The position numbers and the translations under genes are program-made. Below, piece after piece: positions 12,003 to 21,237 of a DNA stretch of 64,000 nt. Under the pieces are notes generated by a model. That model was not told where the DNA came from. It saw only the letters and a list, made by a program, of their open reading frames with translations, and did not search any database. Source of the DNA: Myrica gale (Eukaryota > Streptophyta > Magnoliopsida > Fagales > Myricaceae). The stretch spans positions 10,788,001 through 10,852,000 of the forward strand of contig OZ005608.1 in assembly GCA_963930655.1 (NCBI GenBank), in the 5' to 3' direction. Numbering within the stretch: position 1 is the first letter of the stretch; each line of letters opens with the position of its first letter.

Positions 12003-12152
12003 AAAAAGTCAGCTAGCGTGGAGTTGTCTAGTACTCCTACTTCTGATGCAAATACTAGTTCCAAAAGACCTCGCATTTTGTTTAGTCCAGATGATATTAT
12101 TGGTGACTCAAGGTCACGTAAACTCATTGAAGAATATGATGCAGTCTCGTAG
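12003..12152 (+). pseudogene. Degraded MYM-type/hAT-like transposon protein fragment
   Basis: A stop-free stretch of 49 codons includes SSKRPRILFSPDDIIGD followed by SRSRKLIEEYD and then a TAG. The D-x2-I-I-x-D and RKxIEEYD blocks resemble the N-terminal part of plant zinc-finger MYM-type (TTF/hAT-dimerisation) transposon proteins, where the linker reads roughly DPGLRK then a YHPN-type motif. The start codon is lost and nothing downstream continues the protein, so this is a remnant. The assignment is by remembered motif only. Confidence 0.45.
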
Positions 12153-12430
12153 GATTCAATTGTCACCTCTCAGTCTCAGCAAATAATACGGTACGTGTAT
12201 TTTAATATTTTTAAATGTTTTTAGCCCTTAATTTTCGATATTTTAACTTTAATAAATTTTTGAATTACGTAGGAAAAAAATTTGAGATGTCATTTCGCCT
12301 TAGGAATTTGCCCCCTTAACTAAAATCTTGGTTTCGCCACTAAAGACGAGAGAGCACTTTATAGCTATCACATTCAGATCCCAGAGAAATTTGATTTTAA
12401 AAAAATGAAAATAACATATATACTTTTTTT

Positions 12431-12796
12431 AGAGGAAAATAATACATTTTCACTCACTAACTACCATAAATTTTGCATTTTACACCTAAAACTACTATTT
12501 TATAGACATTGAACCCTCTAACTATCAATATTAGACAGTTTGGAGCAACATTCAAATTTTTAGATACTTTGCACTCTCTAATTTTCAATGTTAGACACTT
12601 TGTACCCTTCATCAGATAATAATACCCCCGAGAATTTAATAAATTGACAACAATATCTTCAATATATGCAAAGTGAATCAAGGACATTATCGTTATTTTT
12701 ATCTAAAAATTTGACGAGGGTTTATATATCTAAAAAATAATAGTTTATGGTATAAAATATATGGTAAGTAATGAGTGAAAAATATATTTTTCCTTT
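12431..12796. mobile_element. MITE-like element with about 45-bp inverted termini
   Basis: The left end (AGGAAAATAATACATTTTC) and the reverse complement of the right end (AGGAAAAATATATTTTTC) agree and continue into a shared CACTCAYTAMYTACCAT block. The interior has no coding sequence. The target duplication is unclear in T-rich flanks, so the superfamily is not assigned. Confidence 0.6.
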
Positions 12797-12933
12797 GTTT
12801 TTATCAGATTTAGTAATGCAATGAAAAAAAGGGGTTTGAAAGCTAAAGGGCAACTTAGAACCAACTCTTAAGACTGGGGTGATATTCCTAGGAAACTCTT
12901 TATCTTTTTTTGTTTTTGAAATAAAAAGATCAA

Positions 12934-13070
12934 TGTTTGAAGTTCATATCTTATCATATATTCATTCATATAACCTAAAATCTTCAAATAGTTTATAAAT
13001 AAAGAGTCGATTTTTGATAAGATATGAACTTATTCAGAAAAAAAGAGAGATAAGATATGAACTTCAAACA
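12934..13070. repeat. Perfect 22-bp inverted repeat with TA microsatellite
   Basis: The arm at 12934-12955 is exactly the reverse complement of 13049-13070, and part of the arm (GATAAGATATGAACTT) also recurs at about 13016. A (TA)n run follows at 13069-13090. It may be a small fold-back element or the core of one. Confidence 0.65.
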
Positions 13071-13090
13071 TATATATATATATATATATG

Positions 13091-13869
13091 ACAAGTTATA
13101 ATTTTCATAAAAGCCAATATTTTTGAGCTTGCACGCCTTCATGTAATAAGATAGGATATCATTTATATTTGATAGGTAAACCTCTTAATGCATGTAAAGG
13201 GTAACTCTATCTCTCTCTGACATCTATATATGTTCTCCTTACTATTATTTACCATGCCCCCACCATTCCTCAAAACACTGCCTCCTAACACACCCGCGTC
13301 CATGCCCTAATCTATTGCTTCTCGAGAAAACGTTAAATTGATCGGTCAACGTATATGTGTTGTGTATTCTATTAAATATGGAACCGATTCCCAAGGGAGT
13401 TGCATGCAAAAAATTCGCAAGAATTAAGGTGGGCTGGAATATTAGAACAACCCTTGGAAACAGAATTCCTATTTCCTAGTTGTGTTGGTTCATTAATTAG
13501 AAAAAATTTCAATTAATGTAGAAAAAACTTATTTGATTTTTCACTTCTCTTTTCAATCAGAGAAAAGTATTACCGTATTGGTCACCTCTGCAGTTGCGAC
13601 ACAACCTCAACATGATTCATATTGAGACCAAGATATGCGACAGTATATTGGGTTAACGATCTGATGGAAATCGAAGCTGGGAAAAATAAAAATATTGTTG
13701 CTAGTCGGAAGGACTTAGCTAGAACTACAGATTCAGAGGAATGAATCCCATAGACTCAGGTCTATTGCATTTTATACGCTGTCTAAGCAAGAAAGGAGGC
13801 ATTCTGTAAGTGGTTAAAGGGCGTTGAATTTCTTGACAGGTTTACAGGTTTACTTTTAACATTTCGCGT
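13091..13869. other. Intergenic stretch, nothing recognised
   Basis: Mixed AT-rich DNA between the inverted repeat and the first CACTA element. No open frame of note and no repeat boundary was found. Confidence 0.4.
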
Positions 13870-13872
13870 GCG

Positions 13873-14190
13873 CATTACAAAAAAATAGGTCTTTAGCGGC
13901 CGTTATAGACCCCCTTTAGCAGCGGTCTTTTTATCTTTAGCAACATTTTACAAAAACGCCGCTAAAGGTATTACCTTTAGCGGCGGTCTTTTTAGCGGCG
14001 GTCCCCACTGTAGCAGCGTTTTTCAAAAAACGCCGCCGCTAAAGGTATTACCTATAGCGGCGGTCTTATTAGCAGCGGTGATTGACCGCCGCTATAGACC
14101 CACTTTTAGCAGCGTTTTGGTACCTATAGCGGCGGTCAGTGTAGAGTTCACCTTTAGTAGCGGTTTTTAAAAAAATCGCTGCTATAAGTA
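13873..14190. repeat. CACTA-1 left subterminal repeats
   Basis: At least eight copies of a roughly 10-bp core TAGCRGCGGT, in both orientations, make local hairpins of the type GCGGCGGTC...GACCGCCGC. They lie within 320 bp of the terminus and are likely transposase-binding sites, by analogy with En/Spm. Confidence 0.8.
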
Positions 14191-15019
14191 TAGTTGAAAA
14201 AATCAAAACAATATTTTATTTAATATTAATAATTATTTTATAGACTATTTTATTCCTTTAAATACATAATTTTATTTTGTCACGTGTTTAAAAAACATTT
14301 TAGGAGACCTACAATATAAATATGGAATTAAAAGGAGTTTTATGAAAATTGAAGTTGTTATATAGAATTAGAAATAATGTTATGAAAGTTATATCTATCA
14401 TTGTTATGTTAATTGTATTTTTATTGACTAAATCTAAATAGTTTAGATATCTATTATCATATGCTTATAATGAGCATGTATATATATTTGTAATAATTAG
14501 TAATATAATAATATGACATATGACATATTATTTAATCTAGTAACAAAATGATATTGTGAGATTAATTAACTTATGCAATTAAAGTACATAAGTTAAAATT
14601 CTGGTCATAGTTGTTATGGTAATTAAATATTTTATTGATCATAATTAATAATTATATTTCAAGAATTTTACTATCAACTTGTTTTAATTAAAATTATTAC
14701 ACTAGTTATTTATTACACTAGTTATAAAACATGTATTAAATAATATGCTATGTATCTAATACTAAATATAAATATTTTCAAATACTATTATAATTCACAA
14801 CTGATTTTAATTTATTAAAAATATAGAATTACAAAATATAAAATTATTATTAAAAAAACTACAAATAAAAAAAAATGAAAACTCCCACCCGCCCTAAAAC
14901 GCCGTCGTTCCCCCCACCTCTCCCTCCCCCTTTCTTAAAAACTCCCCCCGCCCTAAAACGCGAAATTCAACCTCCGCCCTAAAACGCAAAATTCAAAGCC
15001 CCCCGCACAGCCCTCACCC

Positions 15020-15560
15020 CTGGTCCCCCGAGCTCCCCCTCCTTGCCGTCACTCACCACCCACCAGGCGACCCTCCGGCCTCTCTCCCCCTCTCTTTGGC
15101 ATCATCTTGTTCTTTTCGCAATTTCTCTGTTTAAGGGGTTTTTTTTACAGATCTCTTTTGATTTAAGGTGGGTTTCATTGATTTTGCAGGTAAGCTTCTT
15201 CGATTTCAGTAGGGTTTCTCCGTCGCTGCCCTCTCCGTGCATCCTGTTATGTTTGATTTCAGTTGGGTTTCATTCATTCACCTGAAGACAGAGAGCGATG
15301 GTGGAAGATGCTGCTAAAGGGGCTCTTCAGCCGCTTGCTTCAGCCTGTAACCTCCGATTCCGACTTACAATACGTCGGCATTCGACGCCTCATTCTCTTT
15401 CGCAAGGCCGAATCTGGTGATAATTGGATCTGGTAAAGACGAAGTTTAACGCTTTTGTCTTCAACTTTTGATCAGTAGATTCACTTTTTGGTCTTCTACT
15501 TTAGTTTTTTTCTCTCTCTCTCTTTTAGATTTTCACAAGTTTAAATAATTGGATTCAAGC
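15020..15560 (+). pseudogene. Captured 5' end of an unidentified host gene inside CACTA-1
   Basis: A pyrimidine-rich leader is followed by an ATG at 15298 opening MVEDAAKGALQPLASA, while another frame from the same area reads SDLQYVGIRRLILFRKAESG up to a possible donor. The base composition shifts from the AT-rich transposon arm to leader-like CT-rich DNA at about 14880, suggesting a capture border. I do not recognise the source gene, and the reading frame is uncertain. Confidence 0.35.
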
Positions 15561-15976
15561 ACTCCTGGAAACAGGTTCGTAATAATTTTTGGATTGTCTT
15601 GCTGTTATCCTTGTAAAAGGGATGTTAGTCTCTAAACAATATATGATTCCTATTTATGGTGATGATTCTTGAAAGATTTAATTTTCTGAGATTGGGTTGA
15701 TTATTAAAGTGTTAGTTCCTACTATAGAAAAAGATTCAGTTTTTCTTTGGTTTCCTGTGTTGTTAGCATTGAATTTTTTTTGCACTTTTTTGTCATTTCA
15801 ACTTCAATTGATGATGGAAAGTTCCTTCTTGCTGCACGGAGGTGTCGACGTCCTTGATTCCTTGGATTGACCTATGATTTAACTTTCTTTGTTTTGAGTT
15901 TTTACTCTGTACTTTTATACTGGATCATAATAATGGTTTGGTATATAAAAGGAATTGTTATATTTGTTACTGGTTA

Positions 15977-16174
15977 ACCCCAAGGGTTTGGTGTGGTGGT
16001 AAGGCTTCGGCAGCTTGGGTTCTAACATGTCCCAAGTTCGAGCCCCAACACCCATTATTGCCCTTGACTTACCCGTTCCCTGGGTTGAGGGGTCGGTCCA
16101 GGGGGGCGGAGTTTGTACTTCAGAGTTGGGCCAAAAGGGTCCGCCTTTGGGGAATTTTCTCGTCATAAAAAAAA
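15977..16174 (+). mobile_element. tRNA-derived SINE with 17-bp target duplication
   Basis: A 198-bp insertion begins near ACCCCAAGGGTTTGGTG and ends in a poly-A tract. It has an internal Pol III promoter: an A-box-like GTGTGGTGGTAAGG and a B-box-like AGTTCGAGCCCC. Identical 17-bp copies of ATATTTGTTACTGGTTA flank it at 15960-15976 and 16175-16191. The perfect duplication shows a fairly recent insertion, and it happened after the host segment had been captured by CACTA-1, because it sits inside that cargo. Confidence 0.9.
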
Positions 16175-16603
16175 ATATTTGTTACTGGTTACTAATCTTT
16201 GCAGGGATTTCTTACTTCAGAATTTCTCCATCAAATATTGGGGCGTGGGGCCTTATGAGATTATTTATGTATTTATGTTTACCCTTATGTTATTTTGCTC
16301 TTCAGTTTAAGGAGGGCTGCAACACAGAGAAGAAAATTGCTGCCAAGATAGCAGCTTACTCGCCTTTTCATGCTTCAGCAAATGTGTTCTCTTTACAAGT
16401 ACATAAATTTATCTCTTTTTATAATATATGGTGTGGTGGATGCAATTCTATGATTGCAAAGGGTGTTCGGTTCAATGCAGAGAAAAAGCAAGTGGGAAAT
16501 TATTATTCAGCAAAGGTATATTTTGCAATCGATCACAGTATGTCTTGCTGCTGCATCCTTTGTTTTCTTTCTCTTTGTGTTCTCTTACATGAGTTTCTTT
16601 CAG

Positions 16604-16675
16604 GTTGGAGACAAGGTACAGAAGGGACAGGTTTTATGCATAATTGAGGCCATGAAATTGATGAATGAGATAGAA
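16604..16675 (+). pseudogene. Captured biotin-carboxyl-carrier-protein exon (BCCP fragment)
   Basis: BCCP is the biotin-bearing subunit of plastid acetyl-CoA carboxylase. This 24-codon exon, bounded by TTTCAG and GTAAGT, contains VGDKVQKGQVLCIIEAMKLM, the biotinyl domain; the Lys in EAMKLM is the residue that carries biotin. The rest of BCCP (transit peptide, linker and the end of the domain) is not found nearby, so this is an exon fragment held as transposon cargo, not a working gene. The exon borders are intact, which suggests capture at DNA level with introns. Confidence 0.88.
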
Positions 16676-17241
16676 GTAAGTTTCCACTTCTAAATTACCA
16701 CAAAAAATTTACACATCGAAACTTTGTATGAGGAGACGTGCTAGTGTGTTTGTAATTTGGTATTATTTATCTCTTGGCCATATGATTTCGTGAATTGTTG
16801 TGTGTGCTATTGTTTCTGTTGTCATTGCAGTTTGCTAACTTGATTTTATATGAGGTTATATGAGGATGAAGTTGATCTTGGATAGTTTGCCTTTTGATCT
16901 AAACAATAATTACCAAGCCATGTAGTTTTTTCTTTAGAGTAACTAAACCTTGTTTGACTTCCCTTTAAAACATTCCATGTAAAATTCTAGCTTGAAATTT
17001 TTTATGTTCTTATTGACTATCGGGTCATAATCCCCCCATCTCCACCATTCTCTGTGGCAAGTGCCTTGTAATTAATGGATGACTGGAGGGGACAGAGGTA
17101 GGAAAGTCTTGGTCCATGCCAAATCCTCTTTATTTCATCAGTCCAACTTTGGACATACTTATGGATGCTCCTTTGATCTTCACAAATTTCAGGAGAAAAT
17201 TTGATTCGTGATCCAGAATTGGAAGGAAGTTGGAATTTATA

Positions 17242-17365
17242 GGTTTAGTTACTGCCAAGGAGATTGAAGACATTGGAGGACTGGTGGACCTCTCAGTTGA
17301 TCTTGACAAGTTACAAAGGAGATGGAAGTTAATATATAGCAGTGCATTCTCATCTCGTACTCTTA
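17242..17365 (+). pseudogene. Captured plastid-lipid-associated protein (PAP/fibrillin) exon
   Basis: Fibrillins are plastoglobule and thylakoid proteins. The frame here reads GLVTAKEIEDIGG, then LSVDLDKLQRRWKLIYSSAF and SSRTL, which matches the segment around the conserved W-x-L-x-YSSAFSSR motif of plant PAP/fibrillin proteins (closest to my memory of the family that includes At5g19940). It stops abruptly at about 17365, where sequence common to both CACTA copies resumes, giving a sharp cargo border. It is a fragment without a start or end. Confidence 0.78.
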
Positions 17366-17582
17366 GTTTATATAAGAAACTTGTTACTTTTTAGATTACT
17401 TGTAGAGATTTTTGTTTTTGTTGTAAAACGTTATTAATCAATAATGAAGTATATTTTGTTTTATTATCTTTGGTCTTTAAATTTTTACATTCAATGAATT
17501 ATGATTATTAAAATAAATTTGTATTACCAATTTAAAAAGCATGTATATGAAAATATAGGAAAAAAATTAATAGTGTATTAAA

Positions 17583-17853
17583 AAAAAACGCTGGTACAGA
17601 CATATCTAAAAGTCTGTACCAGCGTTTTCACGAAACACTACGGGAAGACAAAATTGTGTTCGGGTCTATAGCGGCGGTCGTGACCCCGCTAACCGACCCG
17701 AGGTCTTTACTAGCAGTTCCGAAAACCGCCGCGATATATCTATCGCGACGGAGCTATAGCGGCAGTGGCGACCGTCGCTAAAAAACCGTTGCTATAGGCC
17801 AAAATGACCTATAGCAGTGTTTTTTTGGCCTATAGACCGTTTTTTTTATAGTG
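17583..17853. repeat. CACTA-1 right subterminal repeats and hairpin
   Basis: This holds a perfect 15-bp stem (17587-17601 with 17612-17626, AACGCTGGTACAGAC and its complement) with a 10-base loop, then repeated TAGCGGCGGT-type motifs up to the terminus. The element at 62280-62568 has the same arrangement. Confidence 0.8.
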
Positions 17854-17856
17854 GCG

Positions 17857-19271
17857 GTGTGTCAAGTGCAAGATTCATGGGATGAAGAGCCTCGATTGCC
17901 AAGTCCTTCGGCTGCGGGTGCTCCCTATAGGCCTTCAGGGCTATTTGCGTAAAGACATTAGAGATGGATTGACAGACTTAAGTTATTTTTTCGATCGGAT
18001 AACTTTTCTCACGGTCTCTGAACGTCGAAGATGTTGCATGGCCTGAAAAAGACATCACTTCAATACTCTGTAGCTTGGAGATGCTATTTCCATCATCCTT
18101 CTTTAACGTAATGGTACATTTAGCAATACACTTGTCACGTGAATTAGTAATGTTTGGTGGGCCAGTTAAGCTTAGGAGGATGTACCCCATAGAAAGAGAT
18201 TTGAAAAGACTAAAACTATATGAGAACAATAGGGCTCACACATAAGGTTCTATTACGGAGGCGTATATCGATGCTGAGTGTTTGAATTTTTGTTCAATAA
18301 AGAGGAATTGAGACTCGGTTCAATCGCATTGAACCCAATTCATCATATATCGTCCATCACCGTGTGAGTGGAGATATCTCAGTTTTTAACACGTGAGTAG
18401 TGAAGATACAATTCAGTCATGATATAGCAATCCTTGGTCAAATAATATTCATAAAATCTCAAGCTGTAGCCGAGAAGTTTCTCTGCAGTTTATCACTTTG
18501 AATTTTCATACCTATCAAGGAGGTCCTCTTTCAGATGTACTGTTTTACTTTCTAATGCCAAAGCTCTATAAAAAGCTGGCAACTGTTTGTTTTGTTGATA
18601 ATGGTGTTGCCTCATGAGTCATATCCATGCTTGATGTTGTAATTTACAAATAACAAAGCCGCTTATATATATATATCTCACTATTACCCAGTGAGTTTTC
18701 AACAGGAGAATCCCACCAAAAAGTTTACACAAGGAAAGACAGAACATTTTAGTTACAACTTAAAGAAACTTTAGATACAAACTTGTCTAGTTCCCACCAT
18801 GCATAGTTATGCGACAACGGACAAGCCTAGTATGCTGCTGGTTCTTAATGGTATTTTGCAAGTGCCTATTGGCATGCAGTTGGAGCTTAAAAAAATTATG
18901 AACAAACAATACCTTCTCGCAATATTTCCCCAATATTAAGCTCTAAATTGCTCATGAAAATTCGGATACCCATTCAACTGGGCCTGCTTGGATCTCTTTT
19001 CATCCCTTTAGGTGATATGATTTGAAGATTATATATGGAGACATGCTTTGGGAGATCAAGACCTTATCTAAGCCTGTGTTACAATTGCTAATAGCTTTTG
19101 GCTATACATATGTACGTGCTAGAAATTATGCATCATGAGCGAAGTTATTGTGAAAATGGAGAGTGACATGTTAGGATATAGATTAAATGATCATTAAACT
19201 CATAACTTTTTTAATTATTATAGGTTTTGAAGACATTTGAAATTATTCATGGTATTAATTAATGAGGCAAA
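17857..19271. other. Intergenic stretch, nothing recognised
   Basis: No recognisable gene. A weak minus-strand open frame at 17978-18229 (83 codons) has no known motif. A short AT microsatellite lies near 18667. Confidence 0.4.
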
Positions 19272-19280
19272 TAATAATTA

Positions 19281-19501
19281 GGAAAATTACCCAAATGGTC
19301 CCTGTAGTTTCACTATGTTACAAATTAGTCTCTATGGTTCGAACTTCAACGATTTGATCGATGTGGTCACCAATATCATACACGGGGTCCCTCCGTGCAC
19401 ATATTGGTGACTACAGGGACCAAATCATTGATGTTGAAACTACATATATAGATCAATTTGTAACAAAATGAAATGTCAAAGACTATTTGAATAATTTTGC
19501 C
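19281..19501. mobile_element. Mutator-like MITE with 9-bp target duplication
   Basis: A 221-bp element with long imperfect inverted termini (left GGAAAATTACCCAAATGG; right, reverse-complemented, GGCAAAATTATTCAAATAG, and on through TTTGTTACAAATT-like blocks), so it can fold almost end to end. It is flanked by identical TAATAATTA copies at 19272-19280 and 19502-19510. A 9-bp duplication is typical of Mutator-like elements. No coding capacity. Confidence 0.85.
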
Positions 19502-19510
19502 TAATAATTA

Positions 19511-21232
19511 AGCTATCAAAGTTTTCATTGGCTTATAATTAACTAGCTTCGGTACTGGGAAGACACTCACAAAATTTAAAATATTCTAAAAACCTTGTAA
19601 CTCTAGTTCCATGGAGAAGATTAATTTAATTAAGAAAGCGTTTTCCATTGCATGAGTTGGTATATGTAAATTATATAATGGTATTTCGCACATTGAATTC
19701 TTAATTAGAAGCAAATTATGATCCGGCCTGCGGCTCTTCACAGGTACGAGAAGTAGTACTACACAACTCGTGTACCGATTCAATTGGTGGCTGCTTTGAA
19801 TAATTTATAGAAGTTTGACAAAATAATGAACACAATTAATATTAAAAAACTATCAATACAAATCATTGTACGTAAGAAAATCAGAGTTTGATAATTAGGT
19901 ATTTAGGTGAATTCTTCATTCGTTGCTCCCCCAAAACCACTGACAAGCATAGAACCAAAACAAAAACAAGACAACCCAATCAGTCAGCATCTTAATTATT
20001 TACAACATTGTTTACGCTTTCACTTTTTAAGACGTAAATGCATACTTCAAAAACAGGCTCCCCCGACTGGTGAATCCAAGTACTGTATTTTTTTTAAATT
20101 GAATATTAAATATGGTTCTCTCACGTTAATTGTTGTCGTTTTATATTGTGTTGTTAAAGCTTAACTGTGTTTGGGAATCGGCTAATAGCTAGGAAATCAC
20201 CACCTGCATTAAAATATTCAAGTCTAGCTTTTCATGAAGATCTAGCTAGTACGAACCCAAATTACCATGCATCTAATATAAATTAATGACCGAAATGAGA
20301 AAATAGTGTTACAAAAGCAAGTGCATGCAGATCGATATAGAATATCTTTTTTTTTATACATATAAGTAGATCGATATAGAATATCTGATATTATTATGTA
20401 TGTATCCTGGCTCCTTCCATATGTTGATCTGATCTGATCTGATCGAGTCTATCTTCGGCAATTATCTGGTGCTCTAACATTCATCATGCACACGTGAGGT
20501 CGATGCTTCTTTATGAACAACTTGTTATTGTTTATCGAGGAATTACATGTAAATCGGACAAGAGTAGAAAAAAAATGCATGTAAACCAGACAATGACATG
20601 CCTGTCATAAAATAAGCACGAGATGGGCCGGCAACAAGCTACGTCAAACTTTGCCCCGACGAAAACACACACGGTTTCAATATACGAAGACGACTACGCT
20701 TTAAGCCGCACCCGGTATGGCATTAGCCAGATATTAGCTGGTTTTAGATTTTGATATTCGGACATAGAAAAAAAAAGGTTTTGATATTCGGAACTTATTA
20801 TAGCTATGTTTGATTTGTTATAAAAAAAAAACTCAACAATTTTCTACAATCATTTTTTATTAATTTCAATACCTTTTTACAAACTTCAATAACTTTTTAC
20901 AAATTTCAGCAATTTTTAACAAACTTTTCACTAATATCTAGAAAATCTAACTACCTAAAAAACAAACAAAAAAAATACAAAATTAACTTGAAACTTTAGA
21001 GAAAATATTAAAAATTATCCAAGATATTTAGAAAATATAAAAATATCTAAAAAGTATTACTTAAAAAAAACTCATTTTTTTTAAGAAAATAAAAAAATAA
21101 CTTACAGAAATTATGAAAATTATAAAACCTGAAACTAAAATTAGGGCCACGACTGACATAGCTTTATTGTCGAGCTGGTGCAACCTCGTAGGGTTGAGCC
21201 TAGATATGGGCTCGAAGCAACTTTGTGCAACC
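19511..21232. other. Intergenic, AT-rich, older repeat DNA
   Basis: Holds a (TGATC)n microsatellite at about 20427 and, from about 20820, loosely repeated blocks of the type AATTTCAATAACTTTTTAC. The part nearest the solo LTR is interrupted by it and by the copia element, and resumes at 29368. Confidence 0.4.
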
Positions 21233-21237
21233 ATCCC

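Larger units (their letters stand above)
13873..17853 (+). mobile_element. CACTA (En/Spm) element 1 carrying host exons (Pack-CACTA)
   Basis: The left end reads CATTACAAAAAAATAGGTC and the right end, reverse-complemented, CACTATAAAAAAAACGGTC, which is the CACTA-type terminus with one change in the left copy. A GCG duplication lies on both sides (13870-13872 and 17854-17856), the 3-bp size of the superfamily. Both ends carry arrays of a palindrome-prone motif (TAGCGGCGGT and its complement), as expected for subterminal transposase-binding repeats. No transposase is present, so it is non-autonomous. Between the ends lie host-derived exon pieces (BCCP and PAP/fibrillin are recognised) and a SINE. 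It shares long stretches with the element at 58371-62568. Confidence 0.85.

Noticed and set aside
16015..16647. 210-codon plus-strand open frame
   Set aside because: It runs through the SINE, its poly-A tail and several splice-like borders; it is a chance frame across unrelated segments, though its end overlaps the real BCCP exon in another frame.
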